A DNA stretch of 34,324 nucleotides from Alphaproteobacteria bacterium (GCA_021774435.1 JAJFJB010000415.1:1-34324), one strand, 5' to 3'. Shown: positions 7,141-16,402, numbered from the stretch's first letter. Made by a program: numbers and translations. Notes: generated by a model from the sequence alone, not told the origin.

Positions 7141-8025
7141 CTATGCGACTCGGGCTTTAAAGAAATCACCGACCTTACCGATTGCCTCCAACGCTTCGGG
7201 CAGGAAACCGACCATGTGCCAGCCATGGATCATATCCTGCCAAGGCTGGTATTCGACATCAACACCCGCGGCCTGAGCGCGCTCCGCGAAGACCCGGCTA
7301 TCGTCGAGCAAGGTTTCCGCAGTGCCCACTTGAACGAGCAGCGGCGGCAGGCCCGCCAGATCGCCGAACAAGGGCGACGCCAGTGGCGTCTTCGGGTCGG
7401 CGCCGTTGAGGTAGTAACCGGACATGCGGTCGAGATAGGGTTTGCTGATGGAAGGATCTTCATCGGCTTTTGTCTGCATCGAGCTCGCCATCTGCGTCAT
7501 GTCCGTCCACGCGCTCATGGGCGCTGCGCCGGCGGGGAGGGGATCGCCGTTCTCTTTCAGTTTCAGCAACAAGGCGAGCGTGAGCCCACCGCCAGCCGAT
7601 ATGCCGCCGACGGCCGTTTTTGCCGGATCCGCACCTTGAGACAGCAGCCACTGGTAGGTGCAATACACGTCGTCGACAGCTGCCGGAAACGCGTGCTCCG
7701 GTGCGAGGCGATAGCTGGTGGACAGGACTCGCGCACCTGTCGCTGCGGAAATCCGTGCTGCGGTCGGCCGGGTCGACTGCACTGAACCACGATAGTAACC
7801 GCCACCATGAATGAAGAGGAAGGTGCGATCCTGCGCAACACCCGGCGCCTCGATCCATTCAGCATAAACGCCGTTCGCATCGACGATCGTGTTTTTTGCG
7901 CCTTCCGGCATCGGCTCGTCACCACGCGCGTTCGATTCGGCGCGTAGTGCCTCGATGGATTTATTGCCGTCGTATGGATTGGCGCGTTTCGCGTCGATGA
8001 GCGTTTGCAGTTCCGGGCTGGCCAT
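7141..8025 (-). CDS. Alpha/beta hydrolase, HSL-type esterase
   Basis: This 294-residue cytoplasmic enzyme belongs to the hormone-sensitive-lipase (family IV) esterases, which cleave short-chain carboxylic esters. The oxyanion-hole motif HGGG is at 73-76, the nucleophile elbow GGISAGG places Ser143, the acid is probably Asp241 in ETLLDDS, and His267 sits in DMIHGWH. All catalytic parts are present. The elbow reads GISAG rather than the common GDSAG. It is a single gene, divergent from the DUF1194 gene across a 178-bp gap in which no strong operator was seen. The substrate cannot be inferred. Confidence 0.88.
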   Translation of the reverse strand: MASPELQTLIDAKRANPYDGNKSIEALRAESNARGDEPMPEGAKNTIVDANGVYAEWIEAPGVAQDRTFLFIHGGGYYRGSVQSTRPTAARISAATGARVLSTSYRLAPEHAFPAAVDDVYCTYQWLLSQGADPAKTAVGGISAGGGLTLALLLKLKENGDPLPAGAAPMSAWTDMTQMASSMQTKADEDPSISKPYLDRMSGYYLNGADPKTPLASPLFGDLAGLPPLLVQVGTAETLLDDSRVFAERAQAAGVDVEYQPWQDMIHGWHMVGFLPEALEAIGKVGDFFKARVA

Positions 8026-8203
8026 GGCGTAGATACCTTAGTGATGCATTTTTGATCTTTGTTATCCTAAAAGCCGGTGCCGTGCGTACGCAAATCGGAT
8101 CGAACGGATAGTCCGATGGACCGCATTTCTTTCCCGTCGACGGCGGGTTAATCTTGGGTGAAATTCGACCATGTTGAGCTTTGCGCGGGCAGGGGAGATT
8201 GCG

Positions 8204-8920
8204 ATGGGCCGGATCTGTATTACTGTGCTGCTGCTCTTTTTTGCCTTCGCGGCGTCGGCAGCGGAGGAGAAAGTCGACCTCGAGCTTGTCCTGCTGGCGG
8301 ATGCGTCCTGGTCCATCGATGACGCCGAAATCCGCCTGCAGCGCGAAGGCTACGTTGCCAGCATAACCCATCCTGATGTGCTGGATACAATCTCGGGCGG
8401 TTATTACCGCCGGATCGCGGTTACCTATGTCGAATGGGGCGATGAGAATTGGCAGGATATCGTCGTTCCCTGGACGATAATTGACGGACCCAAGAGCGCC
8501 GCCGCCTTCGCGCAGAAACTTCGTCAGGCGCCACGCCGTGCAACCGGGCCCAATGCCATTGGCAGCGCCCTTGCCGCGGGGCAGGCATTGATCGAAAGCA
8601 ACCAGTTGAGCGGGACACGGAAGGTCATCGATTTCTCCGGAGACAGCGCCAATACATGGAACGGTATCTTGATCCATGAGGCACGCGCGGCGGCCCTAAG
8701 GGCGGGTATCATCATCAACGGGTTGGCGATCCTGTGCCGCGACTGTAATGGTCGCCCGGTCGATTATGATTTGGAGCTTGCCTTCGAAACGATGATCATC
8801 GGTGGTCCCGGTAGTTTTGTGATTACTGCTGACGGCAATACAAGTTTTGCGCAAGCGGTATTAAGGAAGCTACTCCTGGAGGTCGCGGCTGCGCCGGGCG
8901 CTGCTACGGCGACGCGCTAA
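8204..8920 (+). CDS. DUF1194 secreted VWA-like protein
   Basis: The 238-residue protein starts with a clear signal peptide ending in AFAASAAEE, so it is exported. The body is a von Willebrand A-like fold of the DUF1194 family. An intact MIDAS-type metal site, DASWS at 33-37, is present, with further conserved pieces (VTYVEWG, RKVIDFSGDSANTWNG). Such domains usually bind divalent metal and mediate protein contacts; the biological role is not known. An ATG exists 11 codons upstream (8171), but AGGGGAG six bases before 8204 and the better signal peptide favour 8204. Its last 4 bp overlap, tail to tail, the end of the FAD protein gene. Confidence 0.85.
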   Translation: MGRICITVLLLFFAFAASAAEEKVDLELVLLADASWSIDDAEIRLQREGYVASITHPDVLDTISGGYYRRIAVTYVEWGDENWQDIVVPWTIIDGPKSAAAFAQKLRQAPRRATGPNAIGSALAAGQALIESNQLSGTRKVIDFSGDSANTWNGILIHEARAAALRAGIIINGLAILCRDCNGRPVDYDLELAFETMIIGGPGSFVITADGNTSFAQAVLRKLLLEVAAAPGAATATR

Positions 8921-10353
8921 CCTGTTTCCAGAACTTCGACAATTTCCGGCATGTGTTTACAAATATAGGACAGGATAAACGGCGTGCCTTGCGGGTCGCC
9001 GAACTGGCCAATCGTAAGCGGTCCGAAAATACGCAGGCACGGGTCACTTGCGCCATTGGCGTTGATTGCAGAACAGTTGTTGTCGACGTCGAAACCGACA
9101 CCAACAGGATGCACGCGTGCCAGACGGTTCGCGATGAGGGCTTGCATGAAGGGATTGTCGGTGCGGTCAGGGCGCGGTTCGGGGCCGGTGCAGTTTATCA
9201 CAGCGTCGAACATATCCGATCGGAGTTCGCCGCTGTACCGATCTTGCGTTGCGACGGTGATGGCGTCACCGGGTGCCAAGACGGACATGATATGTGCTGC
9301 CCGATAGCGCAGTTGTCCACGGGCTATCGCGATGTCGAGTTTCCCTTCGACTTGCGGCGGTAATCGAAACCGGTGCACGTCATACCGGGTCCGCAAGTGG
9401 CGCATGAAGCGGCGCTTCTCTGATAGCGGTAGGTGCGGCCAGACCTGCCATACCGAGTCCCGAAGGTCGTCGAAGGGCAATTGCCAGGGTTCCCCGCGCG
9501 CGGCGGCGGCGCGGATGTCCGCGCGGAGCGCGGCGACAACATCGAGAAGTCGTTTCTGCCGGCCATGCTTCGCCACGAACAGAGATGTTCCGCGCGTAAT
9601 CCGGTTCCAGAAAGGTTCGGTATAGGCGGCACCTGCGGCTGTCCTGCGGGTTGACCGGAAGCCGCGTCGTGACAGCGCCGTAATCGGCCCGCGATGTCCC
9701 AGGCGCAGCCGTGTCACGATAAGGTCGGCAGCGGTCAGCGCTGTGCCGACGAACAGCAGGCGTGCGTCTTTGGAAATTTCCTGGACGGCTTCAATATTCC
9801 AAGGATTGGCGATGAAGCCGGGGTGTTCCAATACCGTTTCGGCGAAGGGAGCAGGAACCGAGGGCCGTTCGTTACTCGTTGCAACAACGACTAAATTCGC
9901 GACGATGTCTTCACCGGATTCGAGCATTATTCGAAAACTCGCGCCCTGTTTTACCATGTCTATGGCTCGGTCGCGAATATGATCGATCGTAGCTCGGGAG
10001 GGATTGGCGTTCTGGTGCGAGATGAATTGCTCCGCCACGAAACGCCCAAAATCAAACCGGCGTAAAAATAACGGCCCATCCGCCATTTCCGCTTCCGCGT
10101 CATAGCGCGCGCCGCCCTGTTCCTCGAACCAGCGGCGCAGTTGTTGCTGATCGTCGGGCGTAACGAAATGCACCATATCTGGCGCGTTGAGCCGGTGTTC
10201 TGGATCCGTGGTGGAATAGGCCAAGCCTGCGCCGACAGTCTCGCGCGGTTCGATTACGGAAATCGTGTGCGCGCGGCTCGCATGCTGGCTTAACTGTATG
10301 GCAAAGGCCGCACCGGTATAGCCGCCGCCGATGATCGCGATGTGCTTGGTCAA
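8917..10353 (-). CDS. FAD/NAD(P)-binding oxidoreductase
   Basis: The 478-residue protein has an N-terminal Rossmann motif IIGGGYTGAAFA (7-18) and the NAD_binding_9-type continuation (SVIEPRETVGAGLAYSTTDPEHRLNAP). A second conserved region, DAVINCTGPEPRPD, and a C-terminal GFDVDNN...RIFGPLTIG segment are typical of this family of uncharacterised flavoproteins. No membrane segment or signal peptide is seen. Its ATG overlaps the stop of the upstream NTF2-like gene (ATGA, 10353-10350), so the two are translationally coupled and likely act together. The reaction is unknown. Confidence 0.82.
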   Translation of the reverse strand: MTKHIAIIGGGYTGAAFAIQLSQHASRAHTISVIEPRETVGAGLAYSTTDPEHRLNAPDMVHFVTPDDQQQLRRWFEEQGGARYDAEAEMADGPLFLRRFDFGRFVAEQFISHQNANPSRATIDHIRDRAIDMVKQGASFRIMLESGEDIVANLVVVATSNERPSVPAPFAETVLEHPGFIANPWNIEAVQEISKDARLLFVGTALTAADLIVTRLRLGHRGPITALSRRGFRSTRRTAAGAAYTEPFWNRITRGTSLFVAKHGRQKRLLDVVAALRADIRAAAARGEPWQLPFDDLRDSVWQVWPHLPLSEKRRFMRHLRTRYDVHRFRLPPQVEGKLDIAIARGQLRYRAAHIMSVLAPGDAITVATQDRYSGELRSDMFDAVINCTGPEPRPDRTDNPFMQALIANRLARVHPVGVGFDVDNNCSAINANGASDPCLRIFGPLTIGQFGDPQGTPFILSYICKHMPEIVEVLETG

Positions 10354-10856
10354 CGGGCCCGTTTTTCCGGATACTGTGCGACCAAGGTCGCCGCATCACC
10401 CCAGCCTTTTTCGAGCGTCGTCATACAATCCACGGTAATGACCATCTTCGAGAACAGCCATTGCCCGTCCTGGCGCGTGCATTCCCAGTCGTAACAGCCC
10501 CATCCGGCGAAGGACTCGCCGTCATTGGCATGCAGCACAAGCCAGTTGGACCAGGCGGTTGCGGTATCCGGCCCCGTGATATCGATTTGCTCGTTGACGA
10601 TGAAACGCTTCCGGTTGTTGAAGCGGCTCAAATAGCTCTTGAAGGCCCGAACGGCTTTGTCGCGGCCGATTGAAGGGCCGGGGGACCAGGGAAGCGTCTG
10701 AAAGACGACGTCGTCGGTAAAGATCGCTGCAAGCTCGTCGTCAATTTCCTCGTCCACGGCGCGGGCGTAGCGGGTGATCAAATGCCAGATTTCATCCTTG
10801 TCGGTCAGGGTGCGGATATCGGCTTCCAGTTTCTCAAGACGCGTTTCCGTGCTCAT
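10350..10856 (-). CDS. NTF2-like (SnoaL) family protein
   Basis: The 168-residue protein has the alpha+beta barrel signature of SnoaL_4-type proteins: a helical start (DEIWHLITRYARAVDEEIDDELAAIFTDDVVF) and alternating strands ending in GQWLFSKMVITVD. Members are small dehydratases, isomerases, dioxygenase beta subunits or ligand binders. The open frame extends to an ATG at 10949, but that would leave only a few bases to the divergent MFS gene. The start at 10856 (MSTETRLEK) fits the family better; 10868 is the alternative. It overlaps the FAD protein start by 4 bp, suggesting a two-component unit. Confidence 0.78.
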   Translation of the reverse strand: MSTETRLEKLEADIRTLTDKDEIWHLITRYARAVDEEIDDELAAIFTDDVVFQTLPWSPGPSIGRDKAVRAFKSYLSRFNNRKRFIVNEQIDITGPDTATAWSNWLVLHANDGESFAGWGCYDWECTRQDGQWLFSKMVITVDCMTTLEKGWGDAATLVAQYPEKRAR

Positions 10857-10954
10857 CGATGGTTCCATTCGCTGCTGTCGTACAGGGGGGTGCTTCGAAT
10901 AGAATAGCCTGGGATGGGCGAGGGAACAGCTTGAATGATTGAGCTGCACAGTTT

Positions 10955-12160
10955 GTGACTATGACCGAACTGACGGACCGGGGAGCAATCGCGCCGCTCG
11001 TGGCGACATCCGCCGTTCAAGTCATGGCGTCCCTGACAATGTTCGGCGTCGCGGTCATAGCGCCGGTGGCGGCGCCTGATATTGGTGTTGAAGCGACGCT
11101 CATTGGAACGTTTACGGCCATTGCTTACGGATCGGGCATATTGGGCGGTTTGCTGACAGGCGCGTTCTCCGACCGGTATGGCGCGATCCGCGTCGGGCAA
11201 ACGATGATGGTGCTGGCATTTCTTGGGGTCGCCTGCCTGGCCATGTCAAACCCCATCGCCGCGCTCCTGAGCGCGGTTGTCCTGGGCATTAGTTATGGTC
11301 CGATCAATCCGCTCAGTACCCATATTCTGGCCCGGGTCGTGCCGGAGCATCGGCGGCCCTTGTTCTTTTCTATCAAACAATCCGCCCAACCGGCAGGAAC
11401 GGCACTTGCAGGCGCGTTGTTACCGGGCCTGGTCATTTTCTTCGGCTGGCAGATTGCGATTCTGGCCACGGGGATTGCCGCTATTGTTACCGCCATTGCC
11501 ATTCAGCCCCTGCGACGTCGTTTGGATGGTGGCCGGGACCTTAGCCGGCACATTCGCGGCGGCAGCATCGTGGCACCGTTGCGTCTCATTTGGCGTGAAC
11601 CGAAGCTTCGCTGCTTGGCGCTTAGTGGGTTTTTCTTTTCAGGCAGCCAGGTATCGCTGGCCAGTTTTTACGTCGTGTATTTGACGGGCGAACTATCGAT
11701 GGCGCTGACCACAGCGGGTTTGATATTCACGACGGTGCAAGTTGGCGGTGTTGTGGGACGCCTTTTCTGGGGTGCCGTCGCGGACAGTCTGATCCCTGCG
11801 AGTATGTTGTTGCCGGGGCTGGGGTTTGCGACCAGTGTGTTTTCCGTCGTGTCGGGCATCTTTGCATTAGACTGGTCGATCCTGGTGCTGGGGAGCCTCA
11901 GTTTTGCGCTCGGCGCGACAAGTCATGGCTGGAACGGCATTTACTTCTCCGAACTGGTCAAATTCGCACCGCACGGCACCGTTGGCGACGCGGCCAGCGG
12001 CTGCCAATTCGCGACCTTGTCAGGCGTTGCCGTGGTTCCCGCCATTTTTGGGCTGATTGTCACGTTCAGTGACAGTTATTTTGCTGCCTTTGTGACGATC
12101 GCTGTCGCGATGTTCGTTGCATCTACCTATATGCGCCTGGTTTTGCGCCGCGGCGATTGA
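10955..12160 (+). CDS. MFS transporter
   Basis: This is a major facilitator superfamily permease of about 401 residues with some 12 membrane segments. The signature loop between segments 2 and 3 reads GAFSDRYGAIRVGQ, and a related loop in the second half is GRLFWGAVADSL. The start could be GTG at 10955 or ATG at 10961; neither has a strong ribosome binding site. It is divergent from the NTF2/FAD pair and convergent with chrA, 2 bp from its stop. The substrate is unknown; the sequence suggests a metabolite or drug exporter/importer of the general MFS_1 type. Confidence 0.85.
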   Translation: MTMTELTDRGAIAPLVATSAVQVMASLTMFGVAVIAPVAAPDIGVEATLIGTFTAIAYGSGILGGLLTGAFSDRYGAIRVGQTMMVLAFLGVACLAMSNPIAALLSAVVLGISYGPINPLSTHILARVVPEHRRPLFFSIKQSAQPAGTALAGALLPGLVIFFGWQIAILATGIAAIVTAIAIQPLRRRLDGGRDLSRHIRGGSIVAPLRLIWREPKLRCLALSGFFFSGSQVSLASFYVVYLTGELSMALTTAGLIFTTVQVGGVVGRLFWGAVADSLIPASMLLPGLGFATSVFSVVSGIFALDWSILVLGSLSFALGATSHGWNGIYFSELVKFAPHGTVGDAASGCQFATLSGVAVVPAIFGLIVTFSDSYFAAFVTIAVAMFVASTYMRLVLRRGD

Positions 12161-12162
12161 TC

Positions 12163-13557
12163 TCAAAGCAATAGATGCGCTGCGATAGCGCCGGCACCGC
12201 ATATCGCCAGGGTTTTCAGGACGTTGAGATGGAAGCGGAACATCGCAAGACCGGCAACCGCCGTGAGGGCGAGCGCTACGTAGTTGATGGTTGCGGCATT
12301 GGGAGCCGGCAACGACATGCCCGCGAAATCGACCGAGCCGACTTCGGCGAAGACGACACGCAAACCGAACCAGACCGCCAAGTTAAGGATTACGCCAACA
12401 ACCGCGGCGGTAATACCCGAGAGCGCAGCGCTAAGCGACCGATTGTCGCGAAGCCTCTCGATATAGGGCGCGCCCAAAAAGATCCACAAAAAACACGGTA
12501 CGAACGTGACCCAGACGGTGATCACGGACCCGATGACACCGGCAAGAATAGGATCGATACCCGTTGCATGACGATAGGCGCCGAGAAAGCCGACGAACTG
12601 CGTCACCATGATCAACGGTCCCGGGGTCGTCTCGGCAAGGCCCAGACCGTCGAGCATTTCCGCGCCTGAAAGCCACTGATAGGTTTCGACCGCCTGCTGC
12701 GCCATATAGGCAAGCACCGCATAGGCGCCGCCGAAGGTGACGACCGCGAGTTTGCTGAAGAAGGTGGCTTCCTCGGTGAAAACATGTCCGGCGCCGAGTG
12801 TTGCGAACAGCGCTACGATCGGACCCGCCCAAAGCAGGACAAAAATCAAAATCAAGCAAAGCGAACGTGATCGTGAGGGCGAGGTATGGGTGAGCTCGCC
12901 CCGTGCCGCCATGGCGTCGACAACGCTTTCCGTGCCGGCTTCGTCAACCGATTGCCCCTTGATGACAACGAACAGATCGGGCCGCGCCATGCCGCCGACA
13001 AAACCGACTACAGCAGCCCCGGCGACGATCACGGGAAACGGCACGGCGAACAGGGCAATAGCGATGAAGGCGCCAACCGCGATGAGATACATCGGTCCGG
13101 TCTTGAGGGCCCGTTTACCGATCCGTAACACAGCTTCGACGACAACAATCAGGACCGCGGCCTTGACGCCAACGAAGGCGGCGGCAACGAGTGGGAGGTC
13201 GGCGTAAAGCGCATAAGCGATACTGAGAGCAAGCATCACCGCGGCTCCCGGTAGTACGAACAACAAACCGGCGATTAACCCGCCAACGGTCCGATGCAGC
13301 AACCAGCCAATATAGGTTGCGAGTTGCTGCGCTTCCGGCCCGGGCAGCAGCATGCAGTAGTTCAAGGCATGCAGGAACCGAGACTCATCGACCCAGCGCC
13401 GTTCCTCGACGAGCATCCGGTGCATGAGCGCTATCTGCCCCGCCGGCCCACCGAAACTAAGCAGGCCAATTTTGAGCCAGACCCGGAACGCGTCCGCACG
13501 CGACGGGGTTTGGTTGCTATCCGCTTTGTCGATCATGGGGAATTCCAGACTGCTCAT
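12163..13557 (-). CDS. chrA: Chromate transporter ChrA
   Basis: ChrA exports chromate from the cytoplasm, driven by the proton motive force. The 464-residue product is of the long, two-domain type. The first CHR domain has WLKIGLLSFGGPAGQIALMH and the LLPGPEAQQLATYIGW motif. The second has VTFGGAYAVLAYMAQQAVE and ETTPGPLIMVTQFVGFLGAY. About ten membrane segments are expected. The frame is open to 13611, but the ATG at 13557 overlaps the TGA of the upstream chrB-like gene (ATGA), supporting translational coupling. An ATG seven codons later is a possible alternative. The gene ends 2 bp from the convergent MFS gene. Confidence 0.92.
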   Translation of the reverse strand: MSSLEFPMIDKADSNQTPSRADAFRVWLKIGLLSFGGPAGQIALMHRMLVEERRWVDESRFLHALNYCMLLPGPEAQQLATYIGWLLHRTVGGLIAGLLFVLPGAAVMLALSIAYALYADLPLVAAAFVGVKAAVLIVVVEAVLRIGKRALKTGPMYLIAVGAFIAIALFAVPFPVIVAGAAVVGFVGGMARPDLFVVIKGQSVDEAGTESVVDAMAARGELTHTSPSRSRSLCLILIFVLLWAGPIVALFATLGAGHVFTEEATFFSKLAVVTFGGAYAVLAYMAQQAVETYQWLSGAEMLDGLGLAETTPGPLIMVTQFVGFLGAYRHATGIDPILAGVIGSVITVWVTFVPCFLWIFLGAPYIERLRDNRSLSAALSGITAAVVGVILNLAVWFGLRVVFAEVGSVDFAGMSLPAPNAATINYVALALTAVAGLAMFRFHLNVLKTLAICGAGAIAAHLLL

Positions 13558-14378
13558 TGGCCGTACGCATGTGCCGGCCAGTTGTGGGTTTCCGAAACCG
13601 CGTTCCGGCACCAGGAATATAGCGCGTCATAGATCACCATGCCTTGAGAAAGGGCGGCATGGTCGTCATGGTTGGCGGCGGAAACGCCAAGCGATGCCGC
13701 GAGCAAACCGGCGGCTTCCGGTTCCAGGTCGAGGCGGGCGGTATCCGCACCCCTCACGATCCGGGCAAGATGGCGCAAAGCGCTGTCCTCGACATCGAAT
13801 CGATCGAGAAAGACATCGAAGCTGCACTTTTCACCTTCGTGACTAAAGTCCGTTTCCGGCACGTCGAAGGGGATCGCATCTAGTTCGATTGCGGTTTCTT
13901 TCACCCAATCCGCGTTGACATAGAGAATTTCCGCGGTCGTGTCGACAAAACGTCTGATGAACCACGGGCAGGCGATACGGTCGACTTTGGGATTCGCCCG
14001 CGTGACCCAACGCGTTGCACCATCGTGATAAGTTGGCAGCGCATCGGATTTTTTTATCGTGACCCCGCCGGCTTCGATATAAGCCTCAATGCCGCCTGCG
14101 AGTTGCCGGGCGTTGACGCCTTTCTCCCGCAAACGAGCTGTGGTGCTTAGGCTCATTTGGTGTCCATGCAGACAGTTCACGACCACGTCGGCGCCGGCTG
14201 AAATTTCACGGACCCAGTCATCGACGGCGCGATGAGAGCGCCATTTCGCGCCAGCAATAACGCGATCCAAAGCTTCAAACGCTTCGCCTCGGCAGGTATC
14301 GAACCGTATCGGCGCGCGGGCCGTACCAATCGTACGGATTAAGTCTTCTGCGGTAATCGAAAAAGGAGCCATTGACAT
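13554..14378 (-). CDS. chrB: Rhodanese-like/ChrB-domain chromate resistance protein
   Basis: The 274-residue protein has an N-terminal rhodanese-like domain (about 10-115) with Cys69 in the loop NCLHGHQMS, followed by a ChrB C-terminal domain (about 130-265: RWVTRANPKVDRIACPWFIRRFVD...FSHEGEKCSFDVFLDRF). ChrB C-terminal domains regulate or support chromate resistance; the classic N-terminal DNA-binding region is replaced here by the rhodanese domain. It may therefore sense or process sulfur or redox species rather than bind DNA. The frame is open to 14600, but that would overlap the divergent lysR gene. GGAAAG seven bases before the ATG at 14378 supports this start. The stop overlaps chrA. 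Confidence 0.85.
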   Translation of the reverse strand: MSMAPFSITAEDLIRTIGTARAPIRFDTCRGEAFEALDRVIAGAKWRSHRAVDDWVREISAGADVVVNCLHGHQMSLSTTARLREKGVNARQLAGGIEAYIEAGGVTIKKSDALPTYHDGATRWVTRANPKVDRIACPWFIRRFVDTTAEILYVNADWVKETAIELDAIPFDVPETDFSHEGEKCSFDVFLDRFDVEDSALRHLARIVRGADTARLDLEPEAAGLLAASLGVSAANHDDHAALSQGMVIYDALYSWCRNAVSETHNWPAHAYGQ

Positions 14379-14453
14379 AATTAATCTTTCCATCAATTTA
14401 CGCTTGCCAGAAAATGACCTGTTTCCTGCGGCCTGAAAAACGAATATATTTCT

Positions 14454-14464
14454 TAATGTCATTA
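14454..14464. promoter_or_regulatory. Dyad in chrB/lysR divergent promoter
   Basis: TAATGTCATTA is a perfect 5-1-5 inverted repeat, 20 bp upstream of the LysR-type gene and within the roughly 105-bp gap shared with chrB. LysR regulators commonly bind short dyads with a T-N11-A core in such gaps and control both directions. The 11-bp length is short of the usual site, so this is a candidate half of a larger site. Confidence 0.35.
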
Positions 14465-14483
14465 GTAAAATTAATGGGTCGCG

Positions 14484-15398
14484 ATGGATAGTTTGCCGAG
14501 CACCCAGTGTCTGCGGAGCTTTGAAACAGCGGCACGTTTGCTGAATTTCACGCGTTCGGCGGAAGAACTGAACCTCACGCAGGGCGCCGTCAGTCATCAA
14601 ATCCGTGAGTTAGAGACCGTACTCGGCGCAAGTCTGTTCGAACGCAAAGCGCGCGGCCTCGCTCTGACTGACGCGGGTACGGCATATCTGCCGTTCGTCC
14701 GCGAAGCCCTGGAGCGCCTGCGCACCGGTGCCGAGTCGCTGCGGCGCGACCGTCAGGAGCGCGTTCTGACGGTTACCATGTCGCCCAATTTTGCGAGCAA
14801 ATGGCTGGTGCCGCGACTTGGTGATTTCGCCGAGGCACATCCGGAAATCGATCTGAGGATCAGCGCGTCGCGCCGGCATGTCGATTTTGCGACCGATGGT
14901 ATTGATCTTGGCATTCGTCATGGCACCGGTGATTGGCCGCACCTGCAAGTAACCCGGCTTTGCGCCGAATGGTATTTTCCGGTTTGCAGCGCGGGTTTTG
15001 CGTCGGCACATAAGATTGCCCTCCCATTAGATCTCGCGGATTACCGCCTCTTGCATGATCAGGAGCGCTCGCGCTGGCGCGAATGGCTCGCGGCTTTTGG
15101 CGTACCCGATGCAACGGCCAGGCAGGGCCCAATCTTTTCCGACACGAGTTTGGCGATCGATGCTGCCGTGGCGGGGCAGGGTATTGCCTTGGCGCGGAGC
15201 GCGCTTGCGACCTTGGATTTGAAGGCGGGACGGCTTGTGCGGCCCGTAAAGGATTCCGTTCCAGCCGCGATTGCTTACTGGATCGTTTGTCCAAAAGGAT
15301 CGGCCGAGCAGCCCGTCATTCGTGCATTTCGGACTTGGCTCCTGGCCGAAGCGGACCGCGATCAGGAAGTCGCGTTGCCGATTGGCGAACCCGGCTGA
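14484..15398 (+). CDS. LysR-family transcriptional regulator (GcvA-like)
   Basis: The 304-residue protein has an N-terminal winged helix-turn-helix (about 1-65: LRSFETAARLLNFTRSAEELNLTQGAVSHQIRELE) and a C-terminal periplasmic-binding-like effector domain (about 90-295). It resembles GcvA-type regulators in the stretch TDAGTAYLPFVREALERL. It is divergent from the rhodanese-chrB/chrA operon and probably controls that operon, itself, or both; the effector is unknown. The last 37 bp overlap, tail to tail, the desaturase gene. A plain GGG lies close before the ATG. Confidence 0.88.
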   Translation: MDSLPSTQCLRSFETAARLLNFTRSAEELNLTQGAVSHQIRELETVLGASLFERKARGLALTDAGTAYLPFVREALERLRTGAESLRRDRQERVLTVTMSPNFASKWLVPRLGDFAEAHPEIDLRISASRRHVDFATDGIDLGIRHGTGDWPHLQVTRLCAEWYFPVCSAGFASAHKIALPLDLADYRLLHDQERSRWREWLAAFGVPDATARQGPIFSDTSLAIDAAVAGQGIALARSALATLDLKAGRLVRPVKDSVPAAIAYWIVCPKGSAEQPVIRAFRTWLLAEADRDQEVALPIGEPG

Positions 15399-16384
15399 AC
15401 GTTGGCTTTCGGCGCGAGTACGCGGCGGGCGGTCTCGAAAACGCTTCGGACTTCTGCGCGCTCCAATAATCCAAGCTGTGCCATTTCTTCATGACATTTG
15501 GGCAAATTATAGTGCGGTATCGACGGATAAAGATGATGTTCGACATGGAAATTGACATGGTGCGGGAACATCCACCAGCGTAGCCACCACGGTGCCTTAT
15601 TCGTCCGCGCAGCAGTGAGAGGCGAGGCAAAGTCGGTGACCGCGCCATGTTCGCAAATAGCGCGAAAGCGCAGGAGCGCTTGCAGGACCGTGATCAGTGG
15701 TAATATCCACAGAATCAGATATTCGACGCCATATCCCGCATAGAAAGCGGTAAGTGGCGCCGCGATATGGAACCCGGCGACAATCCATCGGTCTTGGCGC
15801 GCGGCTTTGCGCAATGCCGGCGAGGTATCGTCAAGCGGCCGGTTTGATTTTGTCGTATCGTCGTTGATCGCCGGCGCACCAAAAAAATAGGAATAGGTTT
15901 TGTAGGCGGTCAGTCCCAAAAGGTCCTTGGTCAGCTTCTTGGCAAGATAGGCGCGACCGCGCGGGTATCCGCCGTGCAGGGGCGTATCTGGGTCACGTTC
16001 TTCATAGAGATGATTGTGATGCAGGCGATGCAGGACGCGATAAGTGCACATCGAAATCCCGACGACCACAGCGAAGGCACGGCCAACTGTGTCGTTCAAG
16101 GTGCGGCTTTCGAACATCCGATAATGCGCGGCGTCGTGCGCCAACACAAAACACGCCTGTTGCCGGCCGGCGATAACGATAATCGCGGGGATCACGATCC
16201 AGGGCGTCCACCAGATTAAGGATACGGTGATTGCAGCAGAGAGTATCACCAGTGTTTCAAAGGCCGCATACAAGGACTTTGTGGGGTCAATCGCCGTGAG
16301 GCGTTTCACGGTTTCCGGCGGCAGCCGTCTCGCCTGCCGTCGATCGTCCCGGAATTCGGTGCCTTTCTTCGTTGAATTGTGCAC
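15362..16384 (-). CDS. Membrane fatty acid desaturase family protein
   Basis: The 340-residue integral membrane di-iron enzyme carries the three histidine boxes of the family: HDAAH (83-87), HRLHH (119-123) and HVEHH (280-284). Four or so membrane segments separate them. Members introduce double bonds into acyl chains or hydroxylate related substrates; the exact substrate is open. The ATG has a GGGAGG about 15 bases upstream, an unusually long spacing. It lies 18 bp behind the first GST gene on the same strand, so the three minus-strand genes 17669-15362 may be one operon. The 3' end overlaps the convergent lysR gene by 37 bp. Confidence 0.88.
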   Translation of the reverse strand: MHNSTKKGTEFRDDRRQARRLPPETVKRLTAIDPTKSLYAAFETLVILSAAITVSLIWWTPWIVIPAIIVIAGRQQACFVLAHDAAHYRMFESRTLNDTVGRAFAVVVGISMCTYRVLHRLHHNHLYEERDPDTPLHGGYPRGRAYLAKKLTKDLLGLTAYKTYSYFFGAPAINDDTTKSNRPLDDTSPALRKAARQDRWIVAGFHIAAPLTAFYAGYGVEYLILWILPLITVLQALLRFRAICEHGAVTDFASPLTAARTNKAPWWLRWWMFPHHVNFHVEHHLYPSIPHYNLPKCHEEMAQLGLLERAEVRSVFETARRVLAPKANVQPGSPIGNATS

Positions 16385-16402
16385 TTGCCTAACCTCCCGC
16401 AG

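Noticed and set aside
12175-12669. Open frames opposite chrA, chrB and phaZ on the plus strand
   Set aside because: They are shadows of clearly recognised genes, with low-complexity composition and no ribosome binding sites.
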